From assembly GCA_964526675.1 (NCBI GenBank), contig CAZGLY010000011.1:9962-73961 (forward strand): a stretch of 64,000 nt of DNA, written 5' to 3'. Shown here one piece after another: positions 23,717 through 32,275 of this stretch. Positions within the stretch are counted from its first letter, which is position 1. Each line of letters starts with the position of its first letter. The notes under the pieces are model-generated. The model ran no database searches, had not been told where the DNA came from, and saw nothing but the letters and a program-made list of their open reading frames with translations. Source of the DNA: CAZADA01 sp964526675 (lineage in GTDB: Bacteria; Pseudomonadota; Alphaproteobacteria; Caulobacterales; Maricaulaceae). The position numbers were made by a program, and so were the translations under genes.

Positions 23717-24585
23717 GGTCGCGTCTCCTTCACGGCGGGCGCATAGGTCGTGCGCCCCGCCAACGCCAGGTTGAGCGCACGCGCGTCCGCCGTCTCGGCG
23801 TGGCCGATATAGAACCGGCCATGAGGGCTGAGCAGCGCCGCCATGCGGCGGTGGATGTCGACTTTGGTGGCTTGGCTGAAATAAATCGTGACGTTTCGAC
23901 AAAAAACTGCGTCGAGCGGGCCGTTAATGCGCCAGGGCTCGATGAGGTTGAGGCGCTTGAAGGCTATTCGATCGCGAAGCGCCGGCCGCGCTTCGATGTG
24001 CGCGTCGTCGGCGGAAAACAGCGCGTGGTGCGCGGGGTCGATGTCGTTCAGGGCGGCGGCGGCGTACCGTCCGGCGCGCGCGGTGTTCAGCGCGTTGGTG
24101 TCGATGTCGGTGGCGAGAATTCTCCAGTCGACAAACGGGGCGTCCTTGAACGCGTCGTGCGCGATGGCCGCGATGGAGTACGGCTCTTCGCCCGTGGCGC
24201 AGCCGGCCGACCAGAAGCGAAAGCGCCGCTTGCCGGCGTCGAGCTGGGCGCGCAGAAGCGCGGAGAGGTCGTTGAAGTGATGCGCCTCGCGGAAGAAGGC
24301 GGTGACATTGGTGGTGATGCTGTTGAGCAGTTCGATCACTTCCTCAGCGCCGCCGCCGCCGGACAAGCGGCTGAGGTAGCTCGCAAAATCAGGGCATCCT
24401 AACGTTCGCAGGCGGCGGCTCAGGCGGCTGGCCACCATGTCGCGCTTGGAGTCGGCGAGGACAATGCCGGCGGTGTCCCGCGCGACTTGGCGGATCGTCT
24501 CAAACTCGGTCTCGCTGAGGTGGAAGCCCTGGAGGCTCAGGGACCGCGCGGGCGTGTGCGGCGAGGGGCAGGGCGAAGACGCCAC
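23713..24585 (-). CDS. cheR: Chemoreceptor methyltransferase CheR
   Basis: About 290 residues. N-terminal CheR helical domain (LSETEFETIRQVARDTAGI, SRLSRRLRTLG), then the SAM-binding domain with TNVTAFFREAHHF, WSAGCATGEEPYSIA, LATDIDTNAL and FCRNVTIYFS. It methylates receptor glutamates. GTG at 24585 with GGGAG upstream is preferred; a GTG at 24645 would add 20 basic residues without a ribosome site. It heads the cheR-cheB-cheY operon, divergent from the receptor gene. Confidence 0.9.
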   Translation of the reverse strand: MASSPCPSPHTPARSLSLQGFHLSETEFETIRQVARDTAGIVLADSKRDMVASRLSRRLRTLGCPDFASYLSRLSGGGGAEEVIELLNSITTNVTAFFREAHHFNDLSALLRAQLDAGKRRFRFWSAGCATGEEPYSIAAIAHDAFKDAPFVDWRILATDIDTNALNTARAGRYAAAALNDIDPAHHALFSADDAHIEARPALRDRIAFKRLNLIEPWRINGPLDAVFCRNVTIYFSQATKVDIHRRMAALLSPHGRFYIGHAETADARALNLALAGRTTYAPAVKETRP

Positions 24586-24726
24586 GCTGGCAAGCTCCCG
24601 ATGGCGCGGACGGCGTTTTTGAGTGGGTGAGAGCCTACAGCGCACTGCTTAACGGCCTATAAGCCCGCGTCCTTTACGCCAGACGCGTGCGGGGCGTTCG
24701 TCGCGCGCCGAAGGGAGACCGCCGGC

Positions 24727-26064
24727 ATGAATTTGGCGCCGCTTTTGGACTATTCGTATCTGCGTCGTCGGGGGCCGTGGGCCGCTGCGGGCCTCGGCGC
24801 CGTGTTGACTCTGATCGCGGGGGCGATCGCCGGCGGCGCCGGTGCGGTCGCCGCGGTCGCGCTGACGGGCGCGTGCATTGGCGCGATCCTGCTGATGCGC
24901 CGATCGGCCGATGCGCAGTTTGCGGTTTTGGCGAGCCGGGTCGAATACGCTCACGGGCGCGTTGACGCCGCAGAGGGCGAGGCGGCCGCGGCTCAGCGCG
25001 AAGCGGCGGCTTTGGAGGCGCGCTATGGCGACGCGGCCTCCTGGGATGCGTTCGTGCAGGCGCACGCGACCTTCGCGGCGGGAGACGACCTGAGCGCGTG
25101 CACGCCTCCGGCCGGGGGCCTGGCCCGCGATGCGTTTGATGCGCTCGTGGCGGCCGGACAGCGTGTGGCTGTGTTGGCGGACACCGTCGCCGACGGCGTG
25201 CGGGGCGTGGCGTCGCCGGACGCCGCGGCTTTGCCCAGCGCCCTCACGGCGGACGCCGCCCTGCAGCCGGTGTCGAACGCGCTGACGGATTTGATTGCGC
25301 AACGGTCTGAGGCGATGCGCGCGGCCCGGGACGCCGCGTCCGACGCGACGACGGTTCGCGATGGGTTGAGCACGGATCTCGCCGCCGCGCGCGCTCTTGC
25401 GGACCAACGGGACGCGGACCTGACCGCGATGAAGCGCGATGGCGAGCGCATTGTCGCGCATGTTCGCGACACCGTGGAGCGGGCGCAAGCGGCCGCGGAT
25501 CACGCGCGTGAGACCCGCCAGGCCGCGGAAGACGGCTCAACGCTGGCGCGGGACGCCATCGACGCTATGGCGCGGATCGAAGGCTCGTCGGGACGCATTG
25601 TGGAGATCATTGGCTTGATCGACGGCATCGCGTTTCAGACCAATCTGCTCGCGTTGAACGCCGCGGTGGAGGCCGCGCGCGCCGGGGAGGCGGGGCGCGG
25701 CTTTGCGGTCGTCGCCGCGGAGGTGCGGCGTCTGGCGCAGCAGTCATCAGAAGCGGCGCGCGACATTCGTCAGCTCATTGAAGGCTCCAACACCGAAGTT
25801 GAGGGCGGCGTGCGGCTCGTTCGCGATGCGGGCGCGGCGCTGGAAGCGATTCTCGAGCGCGTCTCCCATGTCGAAGAGGCGATCCAGGCCTCCGCGGAAG
25901 CGGGCGGGGCGAGTGAAGAGGCGCTGCGCTCCCTCGCAAGCGGGGTGGCGGCCGGGGCGGCGCCGGTGGATGCGCCCGCGGATGCGCCGCCTGTTGAGAT
26001 GGATGCGCCGCCGCCGCCGCTTCCCAAAGCCGTTGGCGCGGAAGACGATTGGACGGAGTTTTAA
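24727..26064 (+). CDS. Methyl-accepting chemotaxis protein with no periplasmic domain and a CheR/CheB tether
   Basis: 445 residues. Two membrane helices at about 18-38 and 40-57 are joined by only a few residues, so there is no periplasmic sensor. A long Ala-rich coiled coil follows. The signalling tip at about 298-334 is strongly conserved (LIDGIAFQTNLLALNAAVEA, GRGFAVVAAEVRRLAQQS). The C-terminus ends DDWTEF, fitting the x-[FYWH]-x-x-[FYWH] pentapeptide that docks CheR/CheB. GAAGGGAG precedes ATG 24727. It faces cheRBY across a shared intergenic region. The input is probably cytoplasmic or a membrane property. No cheA or cheW is nearby. Confidence 0.88.
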   Translation: MNLAPLLDYSYLRRRGPWAAAGLGAVLTLIAGAIAGGAGAVAAVALTGACIGAILLMRRSADAQFAVLASRVEYAHGRVDAAEGEAAAAQREAAALEARYGDAASWDAFVQAHATFAAGDDLSACTPPAGGLARDAFDALVAAGQRVAVLADTVADGVRGVASPDAAALPSALTADAALQPVSNALTDLIAQRSEAMRAARDAASDATTVRDGLSTDLAAARALADQRDADLTAMKRDGERIVAHVRDTVERAQAAADHARETRQAAEDGSTLARDAIDAMARIEGSSGRIVEIIGLIDGIAFQTNLLALNAAVEAARAGEAGRGFAVVAAEVRRLAQQSSEAARDIRQLIEGSNTEVEGGVRLVRDAGAALEAILERVSHVEEAIQASAEAGGASEEALRSLASGVAAGAAPVDAPADAPPVEMDAPPPPLPKAVGAEDDWTEF

Positions 26065-26178
26065 GCGCGACGGGTTTGGTGGCCTGACCTGTGCGTCTCC
26101 AGGTTGCGCCGATTTGGCGATCGTCCCGAGGAGTCCTAGGGTCCCGCCCGATCAACGGCGAGAAGCAGGGGCGGGGTG

Positions 26179-26979
26179 ATGGCGGAGCGGGTTGCAGTGG
26201 TCACCGGCGCTGCGCGCGGCATCGGCTTGGCGTGCGCGCGGCGGTTCGCCGAGGACGGCTTTCGCGTCGTCGTTTCTGACATTGATGAGGCTCAAGGCCG
26301 CGCGGAGGTGGATGGTCTGCCGGGCGGCGAGGAGCGCGCCGTCTTTGTCCGCTGTGACGTGAGCGATCGGCTGGATGTCCACAACATGGTGGCGGAGACG
26401 CTGGCGCGGTTTGGGCGGGTGGACGTCCTCATCAACAACGCGGGCGTTGTCTCGCCGGGCGATCTCTTCAGCTTGGAGGAAGCGGCGTTCGATCGCTTGC
26501 TCGCCATCAATCTCAAAGGCGCGTTTCTCGTCAGCCAAGCGGTGGCGCGGCAAATGGCGGCGCAAATCAAGGACGACGGCGAGCGGCTCGACGACGTGCG
26601 CAAGCGCTACGCGATCGTGAACATGTCCTCCGTCAACTCAGTCACCGCGATGCCGGACCAACTCGCCTACTGCGTCTCAAAAGGGGGCGTAAACCAGCTC
26701 ACCCGCGCCATGGCCTTAAGTCTGGCCCCCGTGGGGGTGCGGGTGAACGCGGTCGCGCCTGGCAGCATCAACACCGATGTCCTGCGCGCGGTGTTGGGCG
26801 ACGAGGTGGGCGTGAAAGCGATTATGGCCCGAACGCCGCTCCAGCGTGTCGGCGACCCCGACGAAGTGGCCGGGGCTGCGGCGTTTCTGGCGTCCAAGGA
26901 CGCCAGCTACATCACCGGCCAGGTCATCTATGTCGACGGCGGGCGTTTGGCGTTGAACACGCTGGTGCGGCAGGACTAG
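26179..26979 (+). CDS. Short-chain dehydrogenase/reductase
   Basis: 266 residues, classical SDR. NAD(P) motif TGAARGIG near residue 10, Asp after strand 2 (VVSDIDEA) favouring NAD(H), NNAG, catalytic Ser in NMSSVNS, and YCVSK for the catalytic Tyr/Lys. The C-terminus ITGQVIYVDGG is typical of FabG-like SDRs. GGGGCGGGG and ATG 26179 fit; a GTG lies one codon upstream. It carries a roughly 15-residue insertion (IKDDGERLDDVRKR) before the Ser strand. Substrate unknown. Confidence 0.85.
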   Translation: MAERVAVVTGAARGIGLACARRFAEDGFRVVVSDIDEAQGRAEVDGLPGGEERAVFVRCDVSDRLDVHNMVAETLARFGRVDVLINNAGVVSPGDLFSLEEAAFDRLLAINLKGAFLVSQAVARQMAAQIKDDGERLDDVRKRYAIVNMSSVNSVTAMPDQLAYCVSKGGVNQLTRAMALSLAPVGVRVNAVAPGSINTDVLRAVLGDEVGVKAIMARTPLQRVGDPDEVAGAAAFLASKDASYITGQVIYVDGGRLALNTLVRQD

Positions 26980-27003
26980 CCACGCCGGGCGCTCGCGTTC
27001 CCG

Positions 27004-27738
27004 TTAGGGGTGATCGGCGTCCTCGTCGCGGTCCTCGGAAACGGATGCGCCGCCCATGTTGGCGAACACCGCGTCGGCGTCGAGGGATTCTTCCACGCGC
27101 GGCCCGTCGAAAGCCTCGTCCTCCTGGAGCGCATCCGCCTCGGCCGGCGCAGGACCAGACTCGGCGATCGGCTCGAGGGCGGCGCCCTCCGGCTCCGCCG
27201 GCGCGCTGGCGCGGCGTTTGGCGGCGGCCTTGCGCACGACTTCATCCAGGTCGAGCTGAGAGCACAATCCCAAGGCGACGGGATCCTGCGGCTGGATGTT
27301 GCTCGCGTTCCAATGCGTGCGGGAACGCACCGCTTCGATCGTCGTCTTGGTCGTGCCGATCAGTTTTGCGATTTGCGGGTCGGAGACTTCGGGGTGATGC
27401 TTGACCATCCACGCGATCGCGTTCGGCCGCTCTTGGCGGCGGGACAACGGCGTGTAACGCGGCCCGGTCTTGCGCTTCTTCACAAGCTGATGGGTCGGTG
27501 AGGTTTTGGCGCTGAGACGGTGTTCGGGATCCTTCTCCGCCGCGTCGATCTCTTCGCGCGTGAGTTGTCCGTTGGCGATGGGATCCGCGCCGCGGACGCT
27601 GGCGGCGATGTCGCCGTCGGCGATGCCCTTCACTTCGAGCGTGTGCAGGCCGCAAAACTCCGCGATCTGCTCAAAGGTGAGCCCGGTGTTATCGATCAGC
27701 CACACGGCCGTGGCTTTGGGCATCAGGATCTCGGCCAT
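27004..27738 (-). CDS. trcR: Cell cycle transcriptional regulator TrcR (DUF1013)
   Basis: 244 residues. The conserved domain starts at the N-terminus (LMPKATAVWLIDNTGLTFEQIAEFC) and contains two HTH-like helices, the second in DPQIAKLIGTTKTTIEAVR. NIQPQDPVALGLCSQLDLDEVV is diagnostic of the alphaproteobacterial DUF1013/TrcR family. The last ~70 residues are acidic, Ala/Glu/Asp-rich and likely disordered. TrcR is linked to cell-cycle transcription in this class. It follows the quinone oxidoreductase gene by about 230 nt. Confidence 0.85.
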   Translation of the reverse strand: MAEILMPKATAVWLIDNTGLTFEQIAEFCGLHTLEVKGIADGDIAASVRGADPIANGQLTREEIDAAEKDPEHRLSAKTSPTHQLVKKRKTGPRYTPLSRRQERPNAIAWMVKHHPEVSDPQIAKLIGTTKTTIEAVRSRTHWNASNIQPQDPVALGLCSQLDLDEVVRKAAAKRRASAPAEPEGAALEPIAESGPAPAEADALQEDEAFDGPRVEESLDADAVFANMGGASVSEDRDEDADHP

Positions 27739-27967
27739 GCGCGTTGTTCTCCTCTCGGCTTTGGGCGCGCCGTCATCGCGTGTCCTTGGGTCACGACGAC
27801 GACGATCGCGCTCCGCGGGGCCGGAGCCGGCCCGGCGTTCGGCCGCAGCATCAGTCCAGGGGGCGATGCGCGTACCGTCGTCGCGCTCTCACCTGGGCAT
27901 ATAGCGGAGTTCGCCGCCAGTTGAAACGGGCGGTGATCGTCGGGCGCGGGGAAAGCGCCGGCGTCGC

Positions 27968-28975
27968 CTAGGGAATGAGCAGGATCTTGCCGGCGTGGTC
28001 GCCGCTCTCCAGGCGCTCATGGGCGGCGCGCGCGTCCGTGAGCGCGAACACGCTGTCAATGATCGGGCGCACGCGGGCGTCGGCGATCCACGGCCACACG
28101 GTCTCCTCCACCGCGCGGGCGATGCGCGCTTTCTCGTCCGCTGGACGGGCGCGCAGGGTGGAGCCGGTCACCGTCAGACGTTTGCGCATGATCCGCGACA
28201 GATCGATCTCCGCGCGGGGGCCGCGCAGGAAGGCGATCTGAACCAGCCGCCCATCCTGACGCAGCGTCGCCAGATTGCGTGGCGTGTAATCGCCGCCAAC
28301 CATATCGAGGATGACGTCCGCGCCGCCGAGATCCTGCAAGATGGGCGCGAAGTCATCGCGCTTGTAGTTGATGGCGCGCGCCGCGCCCAAGTCTTCGCAG
28401 AGGACGCATTTGGCGTCGCTTCCGGCCGTTGCGATCACGCGGGCGCCCCACGCGGCGGCCATTTGGATCGCCATCACCCCAATGCCGCTCGCTCCGCCAT
28501 GGACCAACAGCGTCTCCCCTGGGCGGAGGCCTCCTCGCTCGAACACATTTGTCCACACTGTGAACGCGGTTTCAGGAAGACCGGCGGCGTCGCGCAGGCT
28601 GACGCCCTCCGGAGGCGGCAGCGTCGCGCCTTCGTCGGCGAGGGCGTAGTCGGCGTAGCCGCCGCCGCTGATCAACGCGCACACGGCGTCGCCCTTGGCG
28701 AACCGAGCCACCTCGGGTCCGACGGCGTCGATGACGCCGGACACTTCCAGTCCAAGCGAGGTCGGCGCGCCGGCGGGCGGCGGATAGAGCCCCTCGCGCT
28801 GGATGGCGTCTGGCCGATTCACGCCGGCCGCCGCGACTTTGATGCGCACCTGCCCCGCACCGGGTTGGGGCGTGGGTGTCTCGCGAAGGGTCAGGACCTC
28901 AGGGCCGCCAGGCGGTTCGGCGAAGACGGCGCGCATCGCCGCTGAGGACGAGGGTGACGCCTGCGTGTGATCCAT
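27968..28975 (-). CDS. NAD(P)H-quinone oxidoreductase, PIG3-type
   Basis: 335 residues, zinc-free MDR superfamily. GROES-like N-terminal half (GAGQVRIKVAAAGVNRPD, GLEVSGVIDAVG), then the NADP-binding domain with VHGGASGIGVMAIQMAAAWGA. MRKRLTVTGSTLRAR is characteristic of TP53I3/PIG3-like enzymes, which reduce quinones with NADPH. GGGAGG with 6-nt spacing fixes ATG 28975; a later ATG at 28936 would start at the domain itself. It is divergent from the DUF1192-rcdA pair. Confidence 0.9.
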   Translation of the reverse strand: MDHTQASPSSSAAMRAVFAEPPGGPEVLTLRETPTPQPGAGQVRIKVAAAGVNRPDAIQREGLYPPPAGAPTSLGLEVSGVIDAVGPEVARFAKGDAVCALISGGGYADYALADEGATLPPPEGVSLRDAAGLPETAFTVWTNVFERGGLRPGETLLVHGGASGIGVMAIQMAAAWGARVIATAGSDAKCVLCEDLGAARAINYKRDDFAPILQDLGGADVILDMVGGDYTPRNLATLRQDGRLVQIAFLRGPRAEIDLSRIMRKRLTVTGSTLRARPADEKARIARAVEETVWPWIADARVRPIIDSVFALTDARAAHERLESGDHAGKILLIP

Positions 28976-29058
28976 CGGCGGCCTCCCATCGATTCGCGTT
29001 CGGCTTTGCGGTTATGATCAGTGTTCGGAAGCGAAGCAATGATCTGAGGGAGCTGCGG

Positions 29059-29250
29059 ATGTTTGACGAGGACAGCCGCTCGCCCGCCGCGCAGGCGGTG
29101 AGCCTTGGAGACAACCTCGCGCCCTTGTCGATCGAAGACTTGGAGGCGCGCGTGGAGGCGTTGCGGGCGGAGATCGCTCGGGTGGAAACGGAGTTGACGG
29201 CCAAACGCGCCGGGCGTGCGGCGGCGGAGGCGGTGTTTGGCGGCTCGTGA
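29059..29250 (+). CDS. DUF1192 small protein
   Basis: 63 residues. MFDED then PLSIEDLEARVEALRAEIARVETEL, a short acidic start and one coiled-coil helix, typical of DUF1192. Unknown function; alphaproteobacterial. GGGAG 6 nt before ATG 29059. It directly precedes rcdA, a common order. Confidence 0.8.
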   Translation: MFDEDSRSPAAQAVSLGDNLAPLSIEDLEARVEALRAEIARVETELTAKRAGRAAAEAVFGGS

Positions 29251-29365
29251 GGCGTTTCGGACGCGCGACGCGGCGTCTTGCTGTTGCGCGTCGGCGGCTG
29301 GCGCGGCGTTTGCAAAGCCGACGCGTGAAAAACAGCCCTCGTGGCCACAATAAGGGGTGGGCGTC

Positions 29366-29875
29366 ATGTCGCCGGAGCCGTTTCCGATTTCACCGATCGA
29401 TTTCGCGCGGTCGGACCTGTTTCAGCGGACGTTTGACGAGGGGATGGGCCTCGTTCAGGAGACCTCCGCGTATCTTGAGGGGCCGGGTCGTGAGGCGGCG
29501 CGCGAGCTGTCGCGTGACGGCGCGTTGGCGTACGCGGCGCGCAGCATGCGACTGACGACCCGCCTGATGCAGATTGCGTCCTGGCTGTTGGTGCACAAGG
29601 CGGTGCGAGACGGCGAGTTGGACAACGACGAAGCTCGCGCGGAGCAGTACCGGTTGCTCAAGGGGGGCGATGACGCCAGCGCGCGGCTGCAAGGGCGCGA
29701 CGAAGTGCCGGACGCGCTTGTGGATCTGATCGCGCGTTGCGACCGCCTCTATGTGCGTGTGGAACGGCTGGACGAGCGGTTGTCGTCGCGCCCCGGAGCC
29801 ACGCCGCAACCCAATCCGGTCGCGCGCCAATTGGCGGCGTTGGAAGCGGCGTTCGCGCAGCCGCGTCGTTCGTGA
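29366..29875 (+). CDS. rcdA: Proteolysis adaptor RcdA (DUF1465), CtrA degradation
   Basis: 169-residue all-helical protein. FARSDLFQRTFDEGMGLVQE, TSAYLEGPGREAARELSRDGALAYA and SMRLTTRLMQIASWLL match RcdA of Caulobacter closely by eye. In Caulobacter, RcdA works with CpdR and PopA to deliver CtrA to ClpXP at the pole before S phase. ATG 29366 lies after AAGGGG. The C-terminal ~25 residues are divergent, as in other members. Its presence implies a CtrA-dependent cycle with regulated proteolysis. Confidence 0.87.
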   Translation: MSPEPFPISPIDFARSDLFQRTFDEGMGLVQETSAYLEGPGREAARELSRDGALAYAARSMRLTTRLMQIASWLLVHKAVRDGELDNDEARAEQYRLLKGGDDASARLQGRDEVPDALVDLIARCDRLYVRVERLDERLSSRPGATPQPNPVARQLAALEAAFAQPRRS

Positions 29876-29888
29876 AACGCGTCGGCGG

Positions 29889-30110
29889 CTATTTCACAAA
29901 GCCCTTGAATTTGTCCTTGAAGCGGCTCACGCGGCCGCCTTTGGTCAAGTGCTGCTGGTTGCCGCCGGTCCACGCCGGATGGACGCGCGGGTCAATGTCC
30001 AGCGTCAGCGTCGCGCCTTCTTCCCCGTAGGTGGAGCGGGTCTGATAGGTCGTGCCGTCCGTGAGCACCACATTGATCATGTGGTAGTCCGGATGTCCTT
30101 CTTTCTTCAT
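29889..30110 (-). CDS. rpmE: 50S ribosomal protein bL31
   Basis: 73 residues. KKEGHPDYHMINVVLTDGT, FTYGEEGA-like STYGEEG, and DIDPRVHPAWTGG followed by RVSRFKDKFKGF. No CxxC pair, so it is the zinc-independent type. It is convergent with rcdA, only 13 nt apart; DUF1192-rcdA-rpmE is a conserved alphaproteobacterial cluster. Confidence 0.96.
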   Translation of the reverse strand: MKKEGHPDYHMINVVLTDGTTYQTRSTYGEEGATLTLDIDPRVHPAWTGGNQQHLTKGGRVSRFKDKFKGFVK

Positions 30111-30247
30111 GGCGCGGCTTTCATCGTCTCACGGGCGGTGGGATAAGGCGCGGCTGACGTGCGTTCAGCCAAGCGCGCCCTATACCCAAATCAAAGCGAC
30201 CAGGCAAGGCGCGCCTGGAGTTGATTGACGCCAAGGGGAGCGCGGCG

Positions 30248-31345
30248 ATGAGACGGCTTTTGGTGGGGCTTGGGGTTGGCCTCGTGATCCTGGCGTCGGC
30301 GATGGTCTTGCGCGCGTTCAGCGACGCTGGCGAATTCACGACGCTCGTGCCGCGGTTTGACGGTGAGTGCGTGCGTCTGGCTGGCTTTGTCGGCGCGGAG
30401 GATATGACGGTCGATCGTGAGGCGCGGGTCGTTTACGCCGCCGGCGTCGATCGCCGGGCCGAGGGCGCGCGCGGGGCGGTTTGGGCCCTGTCGTTGGACG
30501 AGCCTGAGGGCGCTCAGCCGGTGGACATAACCAAGGGCGCGCCAGCGGATTTCAGCCCCCATGGTCTTGATTTTCATCGTGATGGGGAGGGGGTGCCGCG
30601 GTTGTTCGTGATCAACCACGCGTCCGGGGGGGATCGGATTGACGTGTTCCGCGTTGACGATGGGCGTCTCAGCCTGGAGCGCAGCTTGAGCGATCCGCTG
30701 TTGGTCCATGCCAACGAGGTGCTCGCGCTTGGCCCGGCGGAGGCGTTCGTCACCTTGGACTCCGCCGCGTCGGGCGACGCGGGACAGGTGCTGGAGGCGC
30801 TGCTGCGCCGACGCACCGGCCAAGTGGTACACATCGACGCTTCGGGCGCGCGGGTTGTGGCTGACGGGCTCGCCTTCGCCAACGGTTTGGCCCTCAGCGG
30901 CGACGGCGGGACGCTCTACGTCGCGGAAACGATGGGGCGCAGCCTTGCGCTCTACCGCCGGGACCCGGCCACCAACACGCTCGCCTTTGATCGCCGGGAG
31001 TTCATTGGCACGGGGGTGGACAACATTCTTCGCGATGAGAGCGGGCTTTTGTGGATTGGCGCGCACCCGAAGCTGGTCTCGTTCTTGGGCCACGCCGGCG
31101 ACGCCGACCGGCGTTCGCCGTCCCAAGTCATCATCATTGATCCGGAGGCGGGCGAGGGCGATCAGGTGTTCTTGAGCGATGGGACCGATGTGTCCGGGAG
31201 CTCTGTGGCGGTCGCGGATGTTGCGGCGCGGCGTCTTTTGATCGGCTCGGTGTTTGAGCCGTTCATTCTGTCGTGCCGCTTGCCGGAAGTGTGGCGGCAG
31301 TCTGAGGCGTATCCGGCCTCGCGGCCGCTGTCCCGGGGCGAGTAG
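30248..31345 (+). CDS. Paraoxonase/SMP-30-like lactonase with N-terminal membrane anchor
   Basis: 365 residues. An uncleaved-looking hydrophobic segment (LLVGLGVGLVILASAMVL) near the N-terminus is followed by a six-bladed beta-propeller. The blades resemble paraoxonase/arylesterase and strictosidine-synthase folds: DFSPHGLDFH, LFVINHASGGDRIDVFRV, HANEVLALGP, FANGLALSGDGGTLYVAET and the late GSVFEPFILSC. The Asn/Asp/Glu calcium ligands of that fold seem retained (HANEV, FANGL). Likely periplasm-facing and calcium-dependent; lactonase or esterase activity is family inference. ATG 30248 follows AAGGGGAG. Confidence 0.72.
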   Translation: MRRLLVGLGVGLVILASAMVLRAFSDAGEFTTLVPRFDGECVRLAGFVGAEDMTVDREARVVYAAGVDRRAEGARGAVWALSLDEPEGAQPVDITKGAPADFSPHGLDFHRDGEGVPRLFVINHASGGDRIDVFRVDDGRLSLERSLSDPLLVHANEVLALGPAEAFVTLDSAASGDAGQVLEALLRRRTGQVVHIDASGARVVADGLAFANGLALSGDGGTLYVAETMGRSLALYRRDPATNTLAFDRREFIGTGVDNILRDESGLLWIGAHPKLVSFLGHAGDADRRSPSQVIIIDPEAGEGDQVFLSDGTDVSGSSVAVADVAARRLLIGSVFEPFILSCRLPEVWRQSEAYPASRPLSRGE

Positions 31346-31354
31346 GCCGGCGTC

Positions 31355-32110
31355 TCAGCCGACTGTGGCGCTGATCTCCTCGACCCAAGCGGGCACAACC
31401 GTCGTGGCGGGGCCGTAGCGCGCGTCGTCGAAGGCGGCGGCGCCGTCGCTGGGCTCCAGATTGAGTTCAAGGGTGCGGGCGCCGCGCGCTTTGGCTTCGA
31501 GGACAAAGCCCGCGGCCGGCCACACCGCGCCGCTGGTGCCGATGGCGACGAACACGTCAATTCGATCCAACGCGTCGGCGATGTCGTCGAGATAAAGCGG
31601 GATTTCGTTGAACCACACCACATGCGGGCGCATCACGCCGATGAGGCCGCAAGCCGGGCAGGCGGTCTCCAGGCTCAAGTCGCCGTCCCATGGCGAGATC
31701 GCGCCGCACCCATCGTCGCCGCGGCCGGCCGCGGCGACGCCGTCGCACCGGGCTTTGCGCAGCTCGCCATGCATGTGCACCACGGTGCGGGAACCCGCCC
31801 GCTCATGGAGGTCATCGATGTTTTGCGTCACCACCGTGAGCGCGCCGCCGGCGGCGGCGAGGCGCTGCTCGAGCGTCGCCAGCGCGTGGTGGGCGGCGTT
31901 GGGTTGGGTCGTCAGCAGGTCCCGCCGTCGCATGTTGTAGAACGCGTGGACTTGAACCGGATCGGTGGCGAAGCCCTCCGGCGTCGCGAGGGCGTAGGGA
32001 TCAAACTTCGCCCAGACCCCGTCGCGATCGCGGAATGTGCCAAGCCCAGACTCAGCGGACACGCCGGCGCCGGTGAGCACAAGAATACGGGGCGCGCGCG
32101 GGCTGTTCAT
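31355..32110 (-). CDS. cobB: Sirtuin NAD-dependent protein deacylase, CobB-like
   Basis: 251 residues. LTGAGVSAESGLGTFRD binds NAD; TQNIDDLHERAG, catalytic His in HMHGE; a zinc module of four Cys (RKARCDG, DGCGAI, ACPACG). FYNMRR supplies the Tyr-x-x-Arg pair that in class III sirtuins (SIRT5, E. coli CobB) binds the carboxylate of succinyl- or malonyl-lysine, so desuccinylase activity is predicted. ATG 32110 puts the Rossmann strand at the usual position. Convergent with the lactonase-like gene. Confidence 0.9.
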   Translation of the reverse strand: MNSPRAPRILVLTGAGVSAESGLGTFRDRDGVWAKFDPYALATPEGFATDPVQVHAFYNMRRRDLLTTQPNAAHHALATLEQRLAAAGGALTVVTQNIDDLHERAGSRTVVHMHGELRKARCDGVAAAGRGDDGCGAISPWDGDLSLETACPACGLIGVMRPHVVWFNEIPLYLDDIADALDRIDVFVAIGTSGAVWPAAGFVLEAKARGARTLELNLEPSDGAAAFDDARYGPATTVVPAWVEEISATVG

Positions 32111-32140
32111 GCCCTGTGACAACCGCAGGCGGCGCGTCCG

Positions 32141-32180
32141 GTCAAGCCCGCCCCGTCAAACCCGCCCCGTCAAACCCCCA
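32141..32180. repeat. 14-bp tandem repeat, about 2.8 copies
   Basis: GTCAAGCCCGCCCC at 32141, GTCAAACCCGCCCC at 32155 and a partial copy GTCAAACCCCCA at 32169. It lies between the sirtuin start and the hairpin at 32184, in the only noncoding stretch there. Probably slippage-derived; too short and perfect for CRISPR. Confidence 0.6.
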
Positions 32181-32183
32181 AGG

Positions 32184-32242
32184 GACGCCCCGGCCAGCGC
32201 AGCGCGCCGGGCCGGGGCGTCTTCGGGGTTCGCCTTTTTTTT
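32184..32242. terminator. 12-bp perfect hairpin with downstream T tract
   Basis: GACGCCCCGGCC (32184-32195) pairs perfectly with GGCCGGGGCGTC (32210-32221) across a 14-nt loop; T8 follows at 32235-32242 on the plus strand after a 13-nt gap. It sits after the stop of the minus-strand gene at 32276-32947, so it probably ends that transcript even though the T tract is on the plus-strand side. The same 12-nt arm recurs at 39037. Confidence 0.55.
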
Positions 32243-32275
32243 GGCTTTGCGCCATGTCTCGGCGCCGCGAGACCG

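Noticed and set aside
32141..32180. Possible CRISPR array
   Set aside because: Fewer than three 14-bp units directly abutting, with no spacers and no cas genes.
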